Shown: positions 48,402 through 57,443, counted from the first letter of the stretch. The stretch is DNA of 64,000 bases from Derxia lacustris (GCF_002105195.1 NZ_MUHU01000008.1:1-64000); one strand, 5' to 3'. Made by a program: numbers and translations. The notes: generated by a model from the letters alone, not told the origin.

Positions 48402-50135
48402 TCAGAAGGTGCGCGAAAGGCTGAAGGCGACGAAGGCGCGGTCGCGCAGCGACTGGCCAAAGCTGAGCTGGCGCGGCGAGCCGCTGCCGGTCACCAGCGT
48501 CTGCGTGTAGGTGGCGGCCTTGCCGAAGTAGTCGGTGACGGTGAGCGAGGCGTTCCAGGCGTTCTGGTATTTGCCCTTCACGCCCAGGCTGATGTCGCCG
48601 GCATTCGAGGCGCCACCGGCAAAGTTGCCGACCGCCGACGAGCGGCCGCCGAAGTTGTAGCCAAGCGCCACCGGCAGCGAGATGTCGAGCGCCGGCAGCA
48701 CCTGGAAGTACTGCGGCTCGAACAGCAGGCGCGCGGCGAAGGCGTCCTTGGTGGTGTGCGGATCGAGCCCGCCGATGCCGGCGCTGCTGCCGCCCGGCCC
48801 GACCGCAAAGATGTCCCGGGTGACGGACAGCCGGCGGTTGTAGGCCAGCTCGCCGAGCAGCGAGCCGCCCTGCCAGAGCGCGCCGGGCTGGAGCACGTAA
48901 ATGCCCGAGGCCTGCAAATGCCCGGTGCGGCCCACGGCATAGCAGGGCTTGTCCTTGCCGCCGCAACTGGTCACCGGGCCCAGGCCCAGCACCGCCGGAT
49001 CGCTGGTGAGCGGCGCATTGGTCCGCACCGAGCCTTCGACCGCCCAGTTGAGCTGGCCGACCGACGAGGTGACGCTGGCGCCGAAGGTGCGGATGTTCTC
49101 CGCATAGGCCAGATGCACATCGCCGTTGACGAAGTCGAATACCGGCACCGCCGGCGTCTTGTCGTGGTACTGCGCGGCATAGAAGCCGAACTGGTAGTCG
49201 CTGTCCTCGGGCGCCCAGCGCAGCTGCACGCCGAACTGGCCCGAGTCCTTGGGTTGCAGATCGCGCTCGCGGCGGTAGCCGAGCAGCACCGGATTGCCGT
49301 TGGCATCGTTGCCGAAGTTGACCGTGCCGGTGCCGACATAGTCCTGGTTCGAGAAATAGCTGCCCACGCCCGGGATGCGGCTTGGCCGCCACTTGAGCTG
49401 GTAATAGGCGCCGAGCGTCACGCCCTCGGCCACCTGCAGCGAGCCGGAAATCTGCTCCACCGGCAGCAGCACTTCCTTGAACTGCCAGCCCGGCACCGAG
49501 GCGATCTTGGCCACGTCGACCGGGCCTTGCGCATTGGCAATGCCGTTCTGGCCAAAGAACAGGCTCTCGCCCCATTGCAGCGAATGCTTGCCGACGCGCA
49601 CCGTGCCGCGCATGTCGCCGAGGTTGCCCTTGGCATAGACAAAGCCGTCGAGCAGTTGCGAGCCCTGGCCATGCTGGCGCCGGGTGTCGGGCAGGAACTG
49701 GTTGGGCGCCTGGTCGCCGAAATTGCTGGCGCTCGAAATCACCGTGCCGGTCGGCACGCCGGCGGCATAGATCTCGGTGCCGCGATAGTCGTTGCCGTTC
49801 AGGTAGACGCTGTCGCGCCAGGTCGTGCCGCTCAGGCGCGCGCCCAGGTTGGGCGTCGATACATCGAGTTCGGCCAGCAGGTCGAAGCGGTTCGAGACGA
49901 TGCCGCGCCTGAAGTTGTGATCGCCGTCGTCCTCGTTGACCGTGCCCGGGTCGGCCGCCACATCCAGCCGGCTCAATGCCGCCGACGGATTGCGCAGCCG
50001 CCAGGCGGTGCTGTACTTGGGCGTGAGGTCGAGCCTGACCTTGAGGTCGGGATCGGGGGTCTCGATGTCGAACGCCTGGACGGCGGGCGCGAAGGCCATG
50101 GCCACGGCTGTGGCCACGGCAAGTTGCCGTGTCAT
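48402..50135 (-). CDS. DUF1302 outer-membrane protein
   Basis: A 577-residue beta-barrel protein with a signal peptide (MAFAPAVQA, about residue 21) and C-terminal aromatic VAFSLSRTF. DUF1302 features are FRRGIVSNRFDLLAELDV, KGNLGDMRGTVRVGKHSLQWGESLF and FKEVLLPVEQISGSL. It is the outer-membrane component of the module. A 97-nt gap with two hairpins separates it from calA upstream, so it may be expressed at a different level. Confidence 0.88.
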   Translation of the reverse strand: MTRQLAVATAVAMAFAPAVQAFDIETPDPDLKVRLDLTPKYSTAWRLRNPSAALSRLDVAADPGTVNEDDGDHNFRRGIVSNRFDLLAELDVSTPNLGARLSGTTWRDSVYLNGNDYRGTEIYAAGVPTGTVISSASNFGDQAPNQFLPDTRRQHGQGSQLLDGFVYAKGNLGDMRGTVRVGKHSLQWGESLFFGQNGIANAQGPVDVAKIASVPGWQFKEVLLPVEQISGSLQVAEGVTLGAYYQLKWRPSRIPGVGSYFSNQDYVGTGTVNFGNDANGNPVLLGYRRERDLQPKDSGQFGVQLRWAPEDSDYQFGFYAAQYHDKTPAVPVFDFVNGDVHLAYAENIRTFGASVTSSVGQLNWAVEGSVRTNAPLTSDPAVLGLGPVTSCGGKDKPCYAVGRTGHLQASGIYVLQPGALWQGGSLLGELAYNRRLSVTRDIFAVGPGGSSAGIGGLDPHTTKDAFAARLLFEPQYFQVLPALDISLPVALGYNFGGRSSAVGNFAGGASNAGDISLGVKGKYQNAWNASLTVTDYFGKAATYTQTLVTGSGSPRQLSFGQSLRDRAFVAFSLSRTF

Positions 50136-50168
50136 GTGGGTCTCCTCTTTCCTCTTTGGTCTGGTACG

Positions 50169-50214
50169 GACGGCTTGGCCGTCTCTTGTGTGTCAGCCGC
50201 CGTTGTGGCGGCTG
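50169..50214. other. Two hairpins between calA and the DUF1302 gene
   Basis: GACGGC-TTG-GCCGTC at 50169-50183 and CAGCCGCC-GTTGT-GGCGGCTG at 50194-50214, both perfect. Neither is followed by a T-run. They may stabilise or process the operon transcript between enzyme and transport genes. Confidence 0.45.
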
Positions 50215-50232
50215 CAATGGCTTGCAGCGGTG

Positions 50233-51000
50233 TCAGACGTAGGTCGATGCCAGGCCGCCGTCGACGGGCAGGTTCACGCCGCTGATCCAGCGCGCCGCAT
50301 CGCTGCACAGAAAGGCGATGGCGGGCGCGATCTCGTCGCTGAAGGCCGGCCGGCGCATGCGCGCCGAGTCGCGCTCGACCCGCTCGGCGCCCAGCATCTG
50401 CACAAAGTCGCCGAGGATCGGCGTGAACACCGGGCCCGGCGCGACGCTGTTCATGCGCACGCCGCGCTCCAGAAACAGCGGCTGCGACTGGGTCAGCGTC
50501 CAGACGATCAGCGCCTCCTTGAAGTACTGGTAGCAGTGCTCCTGGGCCACCGGATGCTCGTCGAGCCAGCGCAGGCCGGCGCCAAAGCCGCGCGTGGCGG
50601 CGAGGGCACGGTGCTGTTCCAGCCGCAGCGGCCATTCATGGCCCAGCACCGAGGCCACGTTGACCACCGCGCCGCCCTCGGGCATGCGCGGCAGCAGCGC
50701 CTGCACCAGATGGCGCAGGCCCAGGAAGTTGACCCGCGCCAGCAGATCGACCGGCGCGGTGCCGGGCACGCCGGCGATGTTGGCCAGCGCATCGATGCGC
50801 TCGGGCAGGGCGCGCACGGCGGCGTCGATGGCGGCCTCCTCGGCCAGATCGACGCGCACGAAGCCGTCGAGCGTGAGCGTCGGCTCGTTGCGGTCGAGGC
50901 CGATCACGCGCGCGCCCGACAGTCGCGCCAGCCTGGCGAAATCGGCACCGATGCCCGAGCAGCAGCCGGTCACGACCACGGTCTTGCCTTGCAGATTCAT
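50233..51000 (-). CDS. calA: Coniferyl-alcohol-dehydrogenase-like SDR
   Basis: A 255-residue short-chain dehydrogenase closely resembling CalA: VVTGCCSGIGADFARL, LANIAGVPGTAPVDLLARVNFLGL, the catalytic YQYFKEAL (Tyr-x3-Lys), RMNSVAPGPVFTPIL and the C-terminus GVNLPVDGGLASTYV. It would oxidise a phenylpropanoid or related alcohol to the aldehyde for the adjacent aldehyde dehydrogenase. The true substrate may differ from coniferyl alcohol. Confidence 0.8.
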   Translation of the reverse strand: MNLQGKTVVVTGCCSGIGADFARLARLSGARVIGLDRNEPTLTLDGFVRVDLAEEAAIDAAVRALPERIDALANIAGVPGTAPVDLLARVNFLGLRHLVQALLPRMPEGGAVVNVASVLGHEWPLRLEQHRALAATRGFGAGLRWLDEHPVAQEHCYQYFKEALIVWTLTQSQPLFLERGVRMNSVAPGPVFTPILGDFVQMLGAERVERDSARMRRPAFSDEIAPAIAFLCSDAARWISGVNLPVDGGLASTYV

Positions 51001-51013
51001 GTTGGCGCTCCGG

Positions 51014-52492
51014 TCAGAACGGGAAGGCGGGCAGGGCGTCGCGCACGGTCAGCCATTGCCAGCGCGTGTACTCGTCGATGTCGGCCGGGCCGCCCACGGC
51101 GCTGCCGTTGCCGCCGATGCCGGGGCCGCCAAACGGATTGATCGCGTCGTCGTTCACGGTCTGGTCGTTGATGTGGACCATGCCGGCATTGAGCTGGCGG
51201 CCAATGGCCAGCGCCCGGCCCAGATCGCGGCCGATGACGGCGGCCGCCAGACCGCCGGCGCCGGCGTTGGCCAGCGTCACCGCCTCGGCATCGCTGGCAA
51301 AGGCGATGAGCGATGCGACCGGCCCGAACGGCTCCTCGTCGAAGGCGGCAATGCCCGGGCCGACGCCGGACAGCACGGTCGGCCGGTAGCACAGGCCCTC
51401 GTGCGTGCCACCGGCGTCGAGCCGTGCGCCCTGGGCCACCGAGTTCTTCACGATGGCGTCGAAATGCGCGAGCTGCTTCGCATCGACGATGGCGCCGAGC
51501 GCGGTGCGGCCGGTCGAGCCGTCGCCGACCGGCAGCCGTTCGGCCTTGGCCACCAGCCGGTCGCGCAGCGCGTCGGCGATGGACGCATGCACCAGCACCC
51601 GGTTGGCGGCCATGCAGATCTGGCCCTGATGGAACCAGCAGGCAAACGCCACCGCGCTGGCGGCGGCGTCGAGGTCGGCGTCTTCGAGCACGATGAGGCT
51701 GTTGGCGCCGCCGAGTTCGAGCGACAGCTTCTTGAGATGGCGCCCGCCCAGCTCGCCAATGCGCCGGCCCACGGCGGGCGAGCCGGTGAAGGCGATCATC
51801 GGCACGCGCGCATCCACGACCAGCGCTTCGCCGGCCTCGACATCGCCCGGAATCATCTGCAACAGGCCGGCGGGCAGGCCGGCGCGATGCAGCACCTCGG
51901 CCAGGATCGCGCCGCCCGAGACCGGCGTGCGCGTGTCGGGCTTGAGCACCACCGCATTGCCCAGCGCCAGCGCCGGCGCCACCGAGCGGATGCCCAGCAC
52001 CAGCGGAAAGTTGAACGGCGAGATCACGCCGATCACGCCGCGCGGCACCCGCTGCGCGATCGACATGCGGCCCTGCGCGCTCGGCAGCACCTCGCCATGC
52101 CCGCGCAGCGCCAGGCCGGCGGCCACGTTGCAGAACACCGCCGCCTCGCGCACTTCATGCGCGCCCTTGGCGAGGATGCCGCCGGTCTCGCGCGCGACCG
52201 CCAGCGCGAGTTCGTCGGCATGCAGCTCGAACAGCCGGGCGGCGCGCAGCAGCACATTGGCGCGTTCGCGCGGCCCGGTGGCGGCCCAGGCGGCCTGCGC
52301 GGCGTGGGCGCGCGCGATGGCGTCACGCATGTCCTCGGCATTGGCCACGGCGCTGTCGGCCAGCGGCGCGCCGGTGGCGGGTTCGGTGACGGCGCGGCGG
52401 CCGCCACGGGCGGCAATCCACTGCGCGCCGTCGAACAGGCGGCCGCCGTGGACGGCGGGGTCCAGCAGGCAGGGAGTCTCGGCGATACCCAT
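51014..52492 (-). CDS. Aldehyde dehydrogenase (aromatic-aldehyde type)
   Basis: A 492-residue NAD(P)-dependent aldehyde dehydrogenase. The catalytic cysteine is in FHQGQICMAANR, the general-base glutamate in LSLELGGANSLIVL, and the cofactor region is VIGVISPFNFPLVLG. The C-terminal RWQWLTVRDALPAFPF resembles benzaldehyde and vanillin-type dehydrogenases. First gene of the operon, divergent from a XylR/DmpR-like activator, and 13 nt before calA. It would oxidise the CalA product to an acid. Confidence 0.88.
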   Translation of the reverse strand: MGIAETPCLLDPAVHGGRLFDGAQWIAARGGRRAVTEPATGAPLADSAVANAEDMRDAIARAHAAQAAWAATGPRERANVLLRAARLFELHADELALAVARETGGILAKGAHEVREAAVFCNVAAGLALRGHGEVLPSAQGRMSIAQRVPRGVIGVISPFNFPLVLGIRSVAPALALGNAVVLKPDTRTPVSGGAILAEVLHRAGLPAGLLQMIPGDVEAGEALVVDARVPMIAFTGSPAVGRRIGELGGRHLKKLSLELGGANSLIVLEDADLDAAASAVAFACWFHQGQICMAANRVLVHASIADALRDRLVAKAERLPVGDGSTGRTALGAIVDAKQLAHFDAIVKNSVAQGARLDAGGTHEGLCYRPTVLSGVGPGIAAFDEEPFGPVASLIAFASDAEAVTLANAGAGGLAAAVIGRDLGRALAIGRQLNAGMVHINDQTVNDDAINPFGGPGIGGNGSAVGGPADIDEYTRWQWLTVRDALPAFPF

Positions 52493-52547
52493 TCGGGGTC
52501 TCCTGATTCAGCAATTGATCGAGCCGGCTTGCGGCAGGCTCTACATC

Positions 52548-52563
52548 GCAATCGCTGCGCCGG
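52548..52563 (-). promoter_or_regulatory. Sigma-54-like promoter for the ALDH-calA operon
   Basis: On the minus strand GGCGCAGCGATTGC gives GG-N10-GC with a TTGC -12 element; the -24 part deviates (GGCGC for GGCAC). It lies about 55 bp before the aldehyde dehydrogenase ATG and would leave a leader of roughly 45 nt. Confidence 0.5.
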
Positions 52564-52691
52564 AGCGCGCCGCCGGCAGCCCGGGCAAGGGCCGCCAATA
52601 GCGGCATTCCGAAGGAGGATTAAGGAGTTTCCCCAGGGCCCGGTGCGAGCGGCAGCCGGCACCGGTCGTCGGGTGCAACCCTCGACCCGGG

Positions 52692-52707
52692 TTGATGAAT
52701 TGATGAA
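52692..52707. promoter_or_regulatory. Candidate upstream activating sequence
   Basis: TTGATGAATTGATGAA closely resembles the 16-bp inverted-repeat sites TTGATCAATTGATCAA reported for DmpR/TouR-type activators (two differences). It is about 140 bp upstream of the sigma-54-like promoter and 47 bp before the activator's own ATG, suiting control of the operon and autoregulation. Confidence 0.55.
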
Positions 52708-52753
52708 CTCGCGCCGACACTGGCCGCCTCGGACTTCGCCATTCCATCGATCG

Positions 52754-54550
52754 ATGACTTCAGCCGCCCCCCGCATTTCCCTTGCCGACGTATCGCGTGC
52801 CACCGGCGCGCTGATGCGGCGCGGCGAGGCCCAGCCCGCCGGCATGGCCGACCGGCCCCAGCTTTCCGACATCACCGAATGCCTGTTCTTCAGTCCCGGC
52901 GACGGCCGCATCTGGCTCAACGACCAGCGCATGGTGCTGATGCACACGGCGTCGTTCGGCGCGCTGCGGCGCGAGCTGATCGAGACGCTCGGGCTGGAGC
53001 GCGCGCGCGGCCTGCTCACGCGCACCGGCTATGCCTCGGGCACGCGCGATGCGCGGCTGGTGCGCGAGCGCTGGCCCGACTCGGATCTGGTGGCGACCTT
53101 CATGGCCGGCGTGCGGCTGCATGCGCTCGAAGGCGTGGTCAAGGTCGAGCCGGTCGAGTTCGACATCGACCCCGAGCGCGGCCACTACTACGGCGAATTC
53201 GTCTGGCACCACAGCACCGAGGACGATGCCCAGATCGAGGCCTATGGCGTGGGCACCGAGCCGGCCTGCTGGATGCAGCTCGGCTATGCGATGGGCTATG
53301 TGACGGCGGTGCTCGGCAAGCTGGTGGTGTTCCGCGAGGTCGAGTGCCGCTCGATGGGCGCGAGCCTGTGCCGCGTGATCGGCAAGGCGGCCGAGGACTG
53401 GGGCGACGTGAGCGAAGACCTGCGCTATCTCAACGCCGAGGACTTCCTGGAGACCCGCACCCACGGCAATGCGCCGCGCGCCGTGCTTGGCCCCGATGCG
53501 GTGCCGCCGACCGAAGGCGACGGCATGGTCGGCGTGTCGTCGGCCTTCAAGGCCGCCTGCCACATGCTGTCGCGGGTGGCGCCGACCCGGGCCACGGTGC
53601 TGTTCACCGGCGAATCGGGCGTGGGCAAGGAGCGCTTTGCGGCCACGCTGCATCGCATCGGGCCGCGCCGCGACCAGCCCTTCGTGGCGGTGAACTGCGC
53701 CGCCATCCCCGAGAGCCTGGCCGAGGCCGAGCTGTTTGGCGTGGAGCGTGGCGCCTACACCGGCGCCACCGCCTCGCGGCCCGGCCGCTTCGAGCGCGCC
53801 CACGGCGGCACGCTGTTCCTGGACGAAGTGGGCACGCTGAGCATGACCAGCCAGGGCAAGCTGCTGCGCGCCCTGCAGCAGGGCGAGATCGAGCGCGTGG
53901 GCGGCGTGCAAACCATTGCAGTCGATGTGCGCGTGGTGGCGGCCACCAATGTGGACCTGCGCGCCGAGGTGCAGGCCGGGCGCTTTCGCGAAGACCTGTT
54001 CTACCGGCTCGACGTGTACCCGATCCATCTGCCGCCGCTGCGCGAACGGCGCGAGGACATCCCGCTGCTGCTCAGCCACTTTCTGCATGTGTACACGCGC
54101 ATGCACGGCAAGCGCCTGAACGGCTATGCGCCGCGCGCGGTGAAGATGCTTCTGGGCTACGGCTTTCCGGGCAACATCCGCGAGCTTCAGAACATGGTCG
54201 AGCGCGGCGTCATCAGCGCCGACGACGGCGGCGTGATCGAGCTGGCGCACATGCTGCGCCGCGAGCAGCTCGGCGATGCGGGGCTGCTGTCGGTCGGGCA
54301 GGGCGGCGCGCTGGCAGCCGGTGGCGATGCGGCCGCAGCGGCGGCGCCGGCGCCCGAGCCCAGCCTGTTCGACCGGCTTGCCGATGCGGCCTCGGGCAGC
54401 ATCGACATCGAGGCGATGGAGCACCGGCTCATGCGCGAAGCCGTGGCGCGCGCCGACGGGAATCTGGCGGCGGCGGCGCGGCTGCTCGGGCTGACGCGGG
54501 CGCAGCTGGCGTATCGCATGCGCAGCGTGGCGGGGCGCGATGGCGCCTGA
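52754..54550 (+). CDS. XylR/DmpR-type sigma-54 activator of aromatic catabolism
   Basis: A 598-residue activator: an N-terminal XylR_N sensor (about 30-125) and V4R domain (about 130-200, [30 protein letters not shown] as separate pieces), an AAA+ domain with Walker [13 protein letters not shown] and a GAYTGA loop at 333-338, and a Fis-type helix-turn-helix ([21 protein letters not shown]). Such proteins bind aromatic effectors directly. Divergent from the operon it likely controls. The ATG at 52754 was chosen from the domain start; the frame upstream is antisense to the dehydrogenase. Confidence 0.9.
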   Translation: MTSAAPRISLADVSRATGALMRRGEAQPAGMADRPQLSDITECLFFSPGDGRIWLNDQRMVLMHTASFGALRRELIETLGLERARGLLTRTGYASGTRDARLVRERWPDSDLVATFMAGVRLHALEGVVKVEPVEFDIDPERGHYYGEFVWHHSTEDDAQIEAYGVGTEPACWMQLGYAMGYVTAVLGKLVVFREVECRSMGASLCRVIGKAAEDWGDVSEDLRYLNAEDFLETRTHGNAPRAVLGPDAVPPTEGDGMVGVSSAFKAACHMLSRVAPTRATVLFTGESGVGKERFAATLHRIGPRRDQPFVAVNCAAIPESLAEAELFGVERGAYTGATASRPGRFERAHGGTLFLDEVGTLSMTSQGKLLRALQQGEIERVGGVQTIAVDVRVVAATNVDLRAEVQAGRFREDLFYRLDVYPIHLPPLRERREDIPLLLSHFLHVYTRMHGKRLNGYAPRAVKMLLGYGFPGNIRELQNMVERGVISADDGGVIELAHMLRREQLGDAGLLSVGQGGALAAGGDAAAAAAPAPEPSLFDRLADAASGSIDIEAMEHRLMREAVARADGNLAAAARLLGLTRAQLAYRMRSVAGRDGA

Positions 54551-54586
54551 GGCGCGCGCTGCCTGCTGCGCTACGCTAGCCGGACC

Positions 54587-55054
54587 ATGACCCGCTCACC
54601 CGCTCCCTTGCCCGCTGCCCGCGCCGACGACGACCCGGCCGAACTGCTGCGCGCCCACGGCCTGCGCGCCACGCGCGGCTCGCTCGCGGTGTTCGACTGC
54701 CTGCGCGGCAGCGATGGCGCACTCACGCCCGACGAGGTGTTCGAAGGCTGCCGCGCCAGCGGTGCCGACGGCATCGACCGCGTGACCGTCTACCGCGCGC
54801 TCGACCGGCTGGCCCAGGCTGGCCTGTGCGACAAGGTGATCGGCGCCGACCGTACCGGCCGTTATCTGGCGCGCGGCACGGCGGTCGGCCCGCTGTTCGA
54901 ATGCGCGAGCTGCCATCGCATCGTGCCCATCGCCGACGACCGCGCCACCCGCAGCGCGCTGCGCCAGCTCGAACGCCAGCTTGAGCGCCAGGGCCTTCAG
55001 GCGCCCGACGCGGCGCTCATGATCCGCGGCACCTGTACCGATTGCCGCAGCTGA
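54587..55054 (+). CDS. Fur-family transcriptional regulator
   Basis: A 155-residue Fur-family repressor, most like Zur or PerR by its layout. The winged helix is at about 20-90 (LRAHGLRATRGSLAVFDCL, VTVYRALDRLAQAGL), followed by a dimerisation part with two CxxC pairs (FECASCHRI and GTCTDCRS) likely to hold structural zinc. Convergent with the DUF1826 gene, whose promoter carries two palindromes. DUF1826 genes occur in zinc-responsive neighbourhoods, which favours Zur. Confidence 0.85.
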   Translation: MTRSPAPLPAARADDDPAELLRAHGLRATRGSLAVFDCLRGSDGALTPDEVFEGCRASGADGIDRVTVYRALDRLAQAGLCDKVIGADRTGRYLARGTAVGPLFECASCHRIVPIADDRATRSALRQLERQLERQGLQAPDAALMIRGTCTDCRS

Positions 55055-55066
55055 CGCCGGCGCGGC

Positions 55067-55735
55067 TCAGAACACCGAATCGATCACCAGCAGCACGCGC
55101 GGTGCATCTTCGGCCGCGACCGGCGGTGAGCGATGCAGCACGCCCGGTGCGCGTCGGCCTTCGGCATCGACCCAGGCCGCGCCCTTGAGCAGGGCCACCG
55201 TGCCGCGCGCAATCTCGTGCACGCCGGCCGGATCGAGGATGACGCCCGATGTTTCGTCGTCGCTGCCCTGGGCATGCAGCGCCAGCCGGCTGCGGTCGGC
55301 GCAGCCCTCGTCGAGCCATTGCGTACCGGCGCCGCGATAGGTGCACAGCAGCCGCAGCCCCACGAAATCGGTGTGAAAGCGCGAGCACATGATGCGATGC
55401 AGGACTTCGAGCCGCAGCCGCAGGCGGCGTGCGCACACCAGCCCGGCGAACAGTGCCATCAGCGCTTCAATGTCGGCGGCGAGGGCGTCGCGGCCTTCGG
55501 CGGCGGGCAGCAGATCGGGCGGCAGCGGCTCGCCCGCGTCGAGATCGAGCGTCCAGCCACGCCGCAGCAGTCCGGCGGCGGCCGCGCGCTGGAGATAGGC
55601 GTCGATGGCCGGATCGGGCGCGCGCGGCAGGAGCGTCAGCGCGTCGGGCCCGGCGATGGCGGTGAACAGCCTGTCGGTCAGGCCATGCAGCGGCGGTGCG
55701 GCTGCGGCGACGGCTGCGGAAGGGATGGCGTGCAT
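55067..55735 (-). CDS. DUF1826 protein
   Basis: A 222-residue protein of the DUF1826 family, function unknown. Conserved stretches are CSRFHTDFVGLRLLCTYRGAGTQWLDE and HEIARGTVALLKGAAW, with possible metal-binding HTD and CxxxR groups, and a C-terminal HRSPPVAAEDAPRVLLVIDS resembling a 2-oxoglutarate-oxygenase-like arrangement (inference). It is repressed or activated from two palindromes directly upstream, with a Fur-family gene 12 nt from its 3' end. Confidence 0.83.
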   Translation of the reverse strand: MHAIPSAAVAAAAPPLHGLTDRLFTAIAGPDALTLLPRAPDPAIDAYLQRAAAAGLLRRGWTLDLDAGEPLPPDLLPAAEGRDALAADIEALMALFAGLVCARRLRLRLEVLHRIMCSRFHTDFVGLRLLCTYRGAGTQWLDEGCADRSRLALHAQGSDDETSGVILDPAGVHEIARGTVALLKGAAWVDAEGRRAPGVLHRSPPVAAEDAPRVLLVIDSVF

Positions 55736-55766
55736 GCGGGCTGGGGCCGGCAGGCGCCGGCGCTAA

Positions 55767-55807
55767 TGCAAACGGGTTGCACTTTACGTTAATGCAAACG
55801 GTTTGCA
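55767..55807. promoter_or_regulatory. Two tandem 15-bp palindromes upstream of DUF1826
   Basis: TGCAAACGGGTTGCA (55767-55781, one mismatch) and TGCAAACGGTTTGCA (55793-55807, perfect 7-1-7 dyad) lie 32-72 bp before the DUF1826 start, centres 26 bp apart. The pattern suits two dimers of a Fur-family protein; the adjacent regulator is the obvious candidate. Confidence 0.65.
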
Positions 55808-55873
55808 AATGCGGCGGCTTGGTCAGTCGCCTCGGCTCACGCGCGTGGCGGTATGCCGGTGGATGAGCTGTGG

Positions 55874-56254
55874 CTAATGCGCCAGCACGTCGAACCTCAC
55901 CCCGAAGCGCGACGCCAGCCCTGCCAGCCGTCGGTCGAGCGTCCAAAGCTCGGCGCCGGGCGTGATGAGCGTCGACGCCAGCAGCGTGAGATCGACCAGC
56001 CCGCAGCCCAGGCCGTAAAGCTGCTCGCGCTCGACGAAGGCGATGACCTCGCCAAGGCTGGCTTGCTGCGCCTGCCGGAGATCGCCGAGATCGGCGAGCG
56101 TCTGCACGCGGCGCGGCGGCGTGCCGCAGGCGAGTTCGCCGAGCACCATCGGATGGATCAGCAGCGCATCGCGTTCGAGCAGATCGGCGAGTGCGCTGCT
56201 GGCGCGCCGGAAGTGGTCGACCCAGACCGAGGTGTCGACGAGCACGCGCTTCAT
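55874..56254 (-). CDS. vapC: VapC-type PIN-domain toxin
   Basis: A 126-residue PIN-domain ribonuclease. The conserved acidic residues are in [20 protein letters not shown], and [10 protein letters not shown] with a C-terminal [11 protein letters not shown]. Its start overlaps the vapB stop by 4 nt. Forms a type II toxin-antitoxin pair; the RNA target is unknown. Confidence 0.87.
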   Translation of the reverse strand: MKRVLVDTSVWVDHFRRASSALADLLERDALLIHPMVLGELACGTPPRRVQTLADLGDLRQAQQASLGEVIAFVEREQLYGLGCGLVDLTLLASTLITPGAELWTLDRRLAGLASRFGVRFDVLAH

Positions 56255-56451
56255 TCGTCGTCGCCGCGCTGGCGCGGGATGTCCGGCATCTCGGCTGCGC
56301 TGCCGCCGAGGGCGGACAGGCGTCGGGCGGCCTGCACGCGAACGAAGGTCTTGACGGCTTCGCGGAACAGATCGGCCTTGTCCATGTCGGGGTCGGCCAC
56401 TTCGAGTGCCCGCTCGTAAAGGGCGTCGTCGATGGTCACAGTGGTTCTCAT
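56251..56451 (-). CDS. vapB: VapB-type antitoxin
   Basis: A 66-residue antitoxin with an N-terminal ribbon-helix-helix-like segment ([19 protein letters not shown]) and a charged C-terminal tail that would wrap the toxin. The ATG at 56451 is preferred over one 18 nt upstream. Overlaps vapC (ATGA). Confidence 0.83.
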   Translation of the reverse strand: MRTTVTIDDALYERALEVADPDMDKADLFREAVKTFVRVQAARRLSALGGSAAEMPDIPRQRGDDE

Positions 56452-56520
56452 GCGGGCTCCGTGCATCAAAGGTGGTGCGACTGTGCATCCATTTTGACGC
56501 TTCCGCGCCGATTGCTCCAG

Positions 56521-56682
56521 TCAACCGCCACGCCGCTTCCGGCAAGCCTCCGAGCAAACCTTCACCGCCTCCCAATTCCTAGCCCAGGCCTTGCGCCAAA
56601 CCATCGCCCGCCCGCACACCGCGCAAGGCTTGCTCGGCAAGGCCTGCTTGTTGCCCCTGAACCCGCGCTTCGCCTCGCTCAC
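56521..56682 (-). CDS. DUF2256 zinc-finger peptide
   Basis: A 53-residue protein with a four-cysteine pattern CAVC and CSEAC, GNKQALPSKPCAVCGRAMVW then WARNWEAVKVCSEACRKRR, the DUF2256 signature. A GTG start at 56682 overlaps the SDR stop (GTGA) and follows GAAGG, so translation is coupled. DUF2256 peptides often travel with SDR genes; the function is unknown. Confidence 0.8.
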   Translation of the reverse strand: MSEAKRGFRGNKQALPSKPCAVCGRAMVWRKAWARNWEAVKVCSEACRKRRGG

Positions 56683-57443
56683 GCCTTCGGCAGCGGATGC
56701 AGGCTGCCTTGCCCGCCGCTCACCTGCAGCACCTGTCCGGTGATGTGCGCCGCCGCGTCGCTGAGCAAGAAGCCGATGGTCGCCGCCACCTCGCCCGGCT
56801 CGCCGATGCGCCCGCTCGGGATCAGCGCCGCGCTGCGCGCCTCGGCTGCGGGCGTGGCAATGAAGCGCTGCGTCAGCGTCGACCGCGTGAGCCCGGGCGC
56901 GACCACGTTCACGCGCACGCCCTTGTCGGCATAGCTGGCGGCGGTGCCGAGCGCCAGCGCCGCGACCGCCGCCTTGGCCGCGCCGATGGCCTCGTGATTG
57001 GCGAAGCCGCCGTGCGCCACCACCGAGCTGACCAGCACCGCCGCAAGCGGATGCGGCGCCTTGATCGCGCCCGTCACGCAAAGCTTGAGCACGGTGAAGG
57101 CCGTGGTGGCGTTGATCTCGAACTGCTCGCGCCAGTCGGCCTCCTGCGTCAGATGCAGCGGCCGCACTACCGTCGAGCCGACGCAATGCGCAAGCCGATT
57201 CACCGGCCGGCCGGCGGCGAGGGCAGCGGCCAGCGCGGCTTGCAGCGCCGGCACCGCAGCCGCCGAATCGCGCAGATCGAGCGCCAGCGTGGTGACCGAC
57301 GCTGCCGATCCGAGCTGCGCGGTCAGCGCATCGAGCCGGCCGGCGTCGCGCGCGACCAGCAGCAGCGGCGTGCCTGTTGCCGCGAGTTGCGCCGCAAGCG
57401 CGCTGCCGATGGCGCCCGTGGCGCCGGTGATGAGGGTGGTCAT
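56679..57443 (-). CDS. Short-chain dehydrogenase lacking the catalytic tyrosine
   Basis: A 254-residue SDR with an intact cofactor motif (LITGATGAIGSALAAQLA) and C-terminal GFLLSDAAAHITGQVLQVSGG. At the usual Tyr-x3-Lys position the sequence is NHEAIGAAKAAV: the lysine remains and an isoleucine is where tyrosine would be. Related proteins with NHEAI-AAK exist, so this is a subfamily feature rather than damage. Divergent from gltI, and followed by the DUF2256 peptide. Confidence 0.85.
   Translation of the reverse strand: MTTLITGATGAIGSALAAQLAATGTPLLLVARDAGRLDALTAQLGSAASVTTLALDLRDSAAAVPALQAALAAALAAGRPVNRLAHCVGSTVVRPLHLTQEADWREQFEINATTAFTVLKLCVTGAIKAPHPLAAVLVSSVVAHGGFANHEAIGAAKAAVAALALGTAASYADKGVRVNVVAPGLTRSTLTQRFIATPAAEARSAALIPSGRIGEPGEVAATIGFLLSDAAAHITGQVLQVSGGQGSLHPLPKA

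Noticed and set aside
50594..54550. A 1318-codon frame ending in the XylR-like activator
   Set aside because: The upstream 720 codons are antisense to the aldehyde dehydrogenase and calA genes; recognisable domains begin after 52754.
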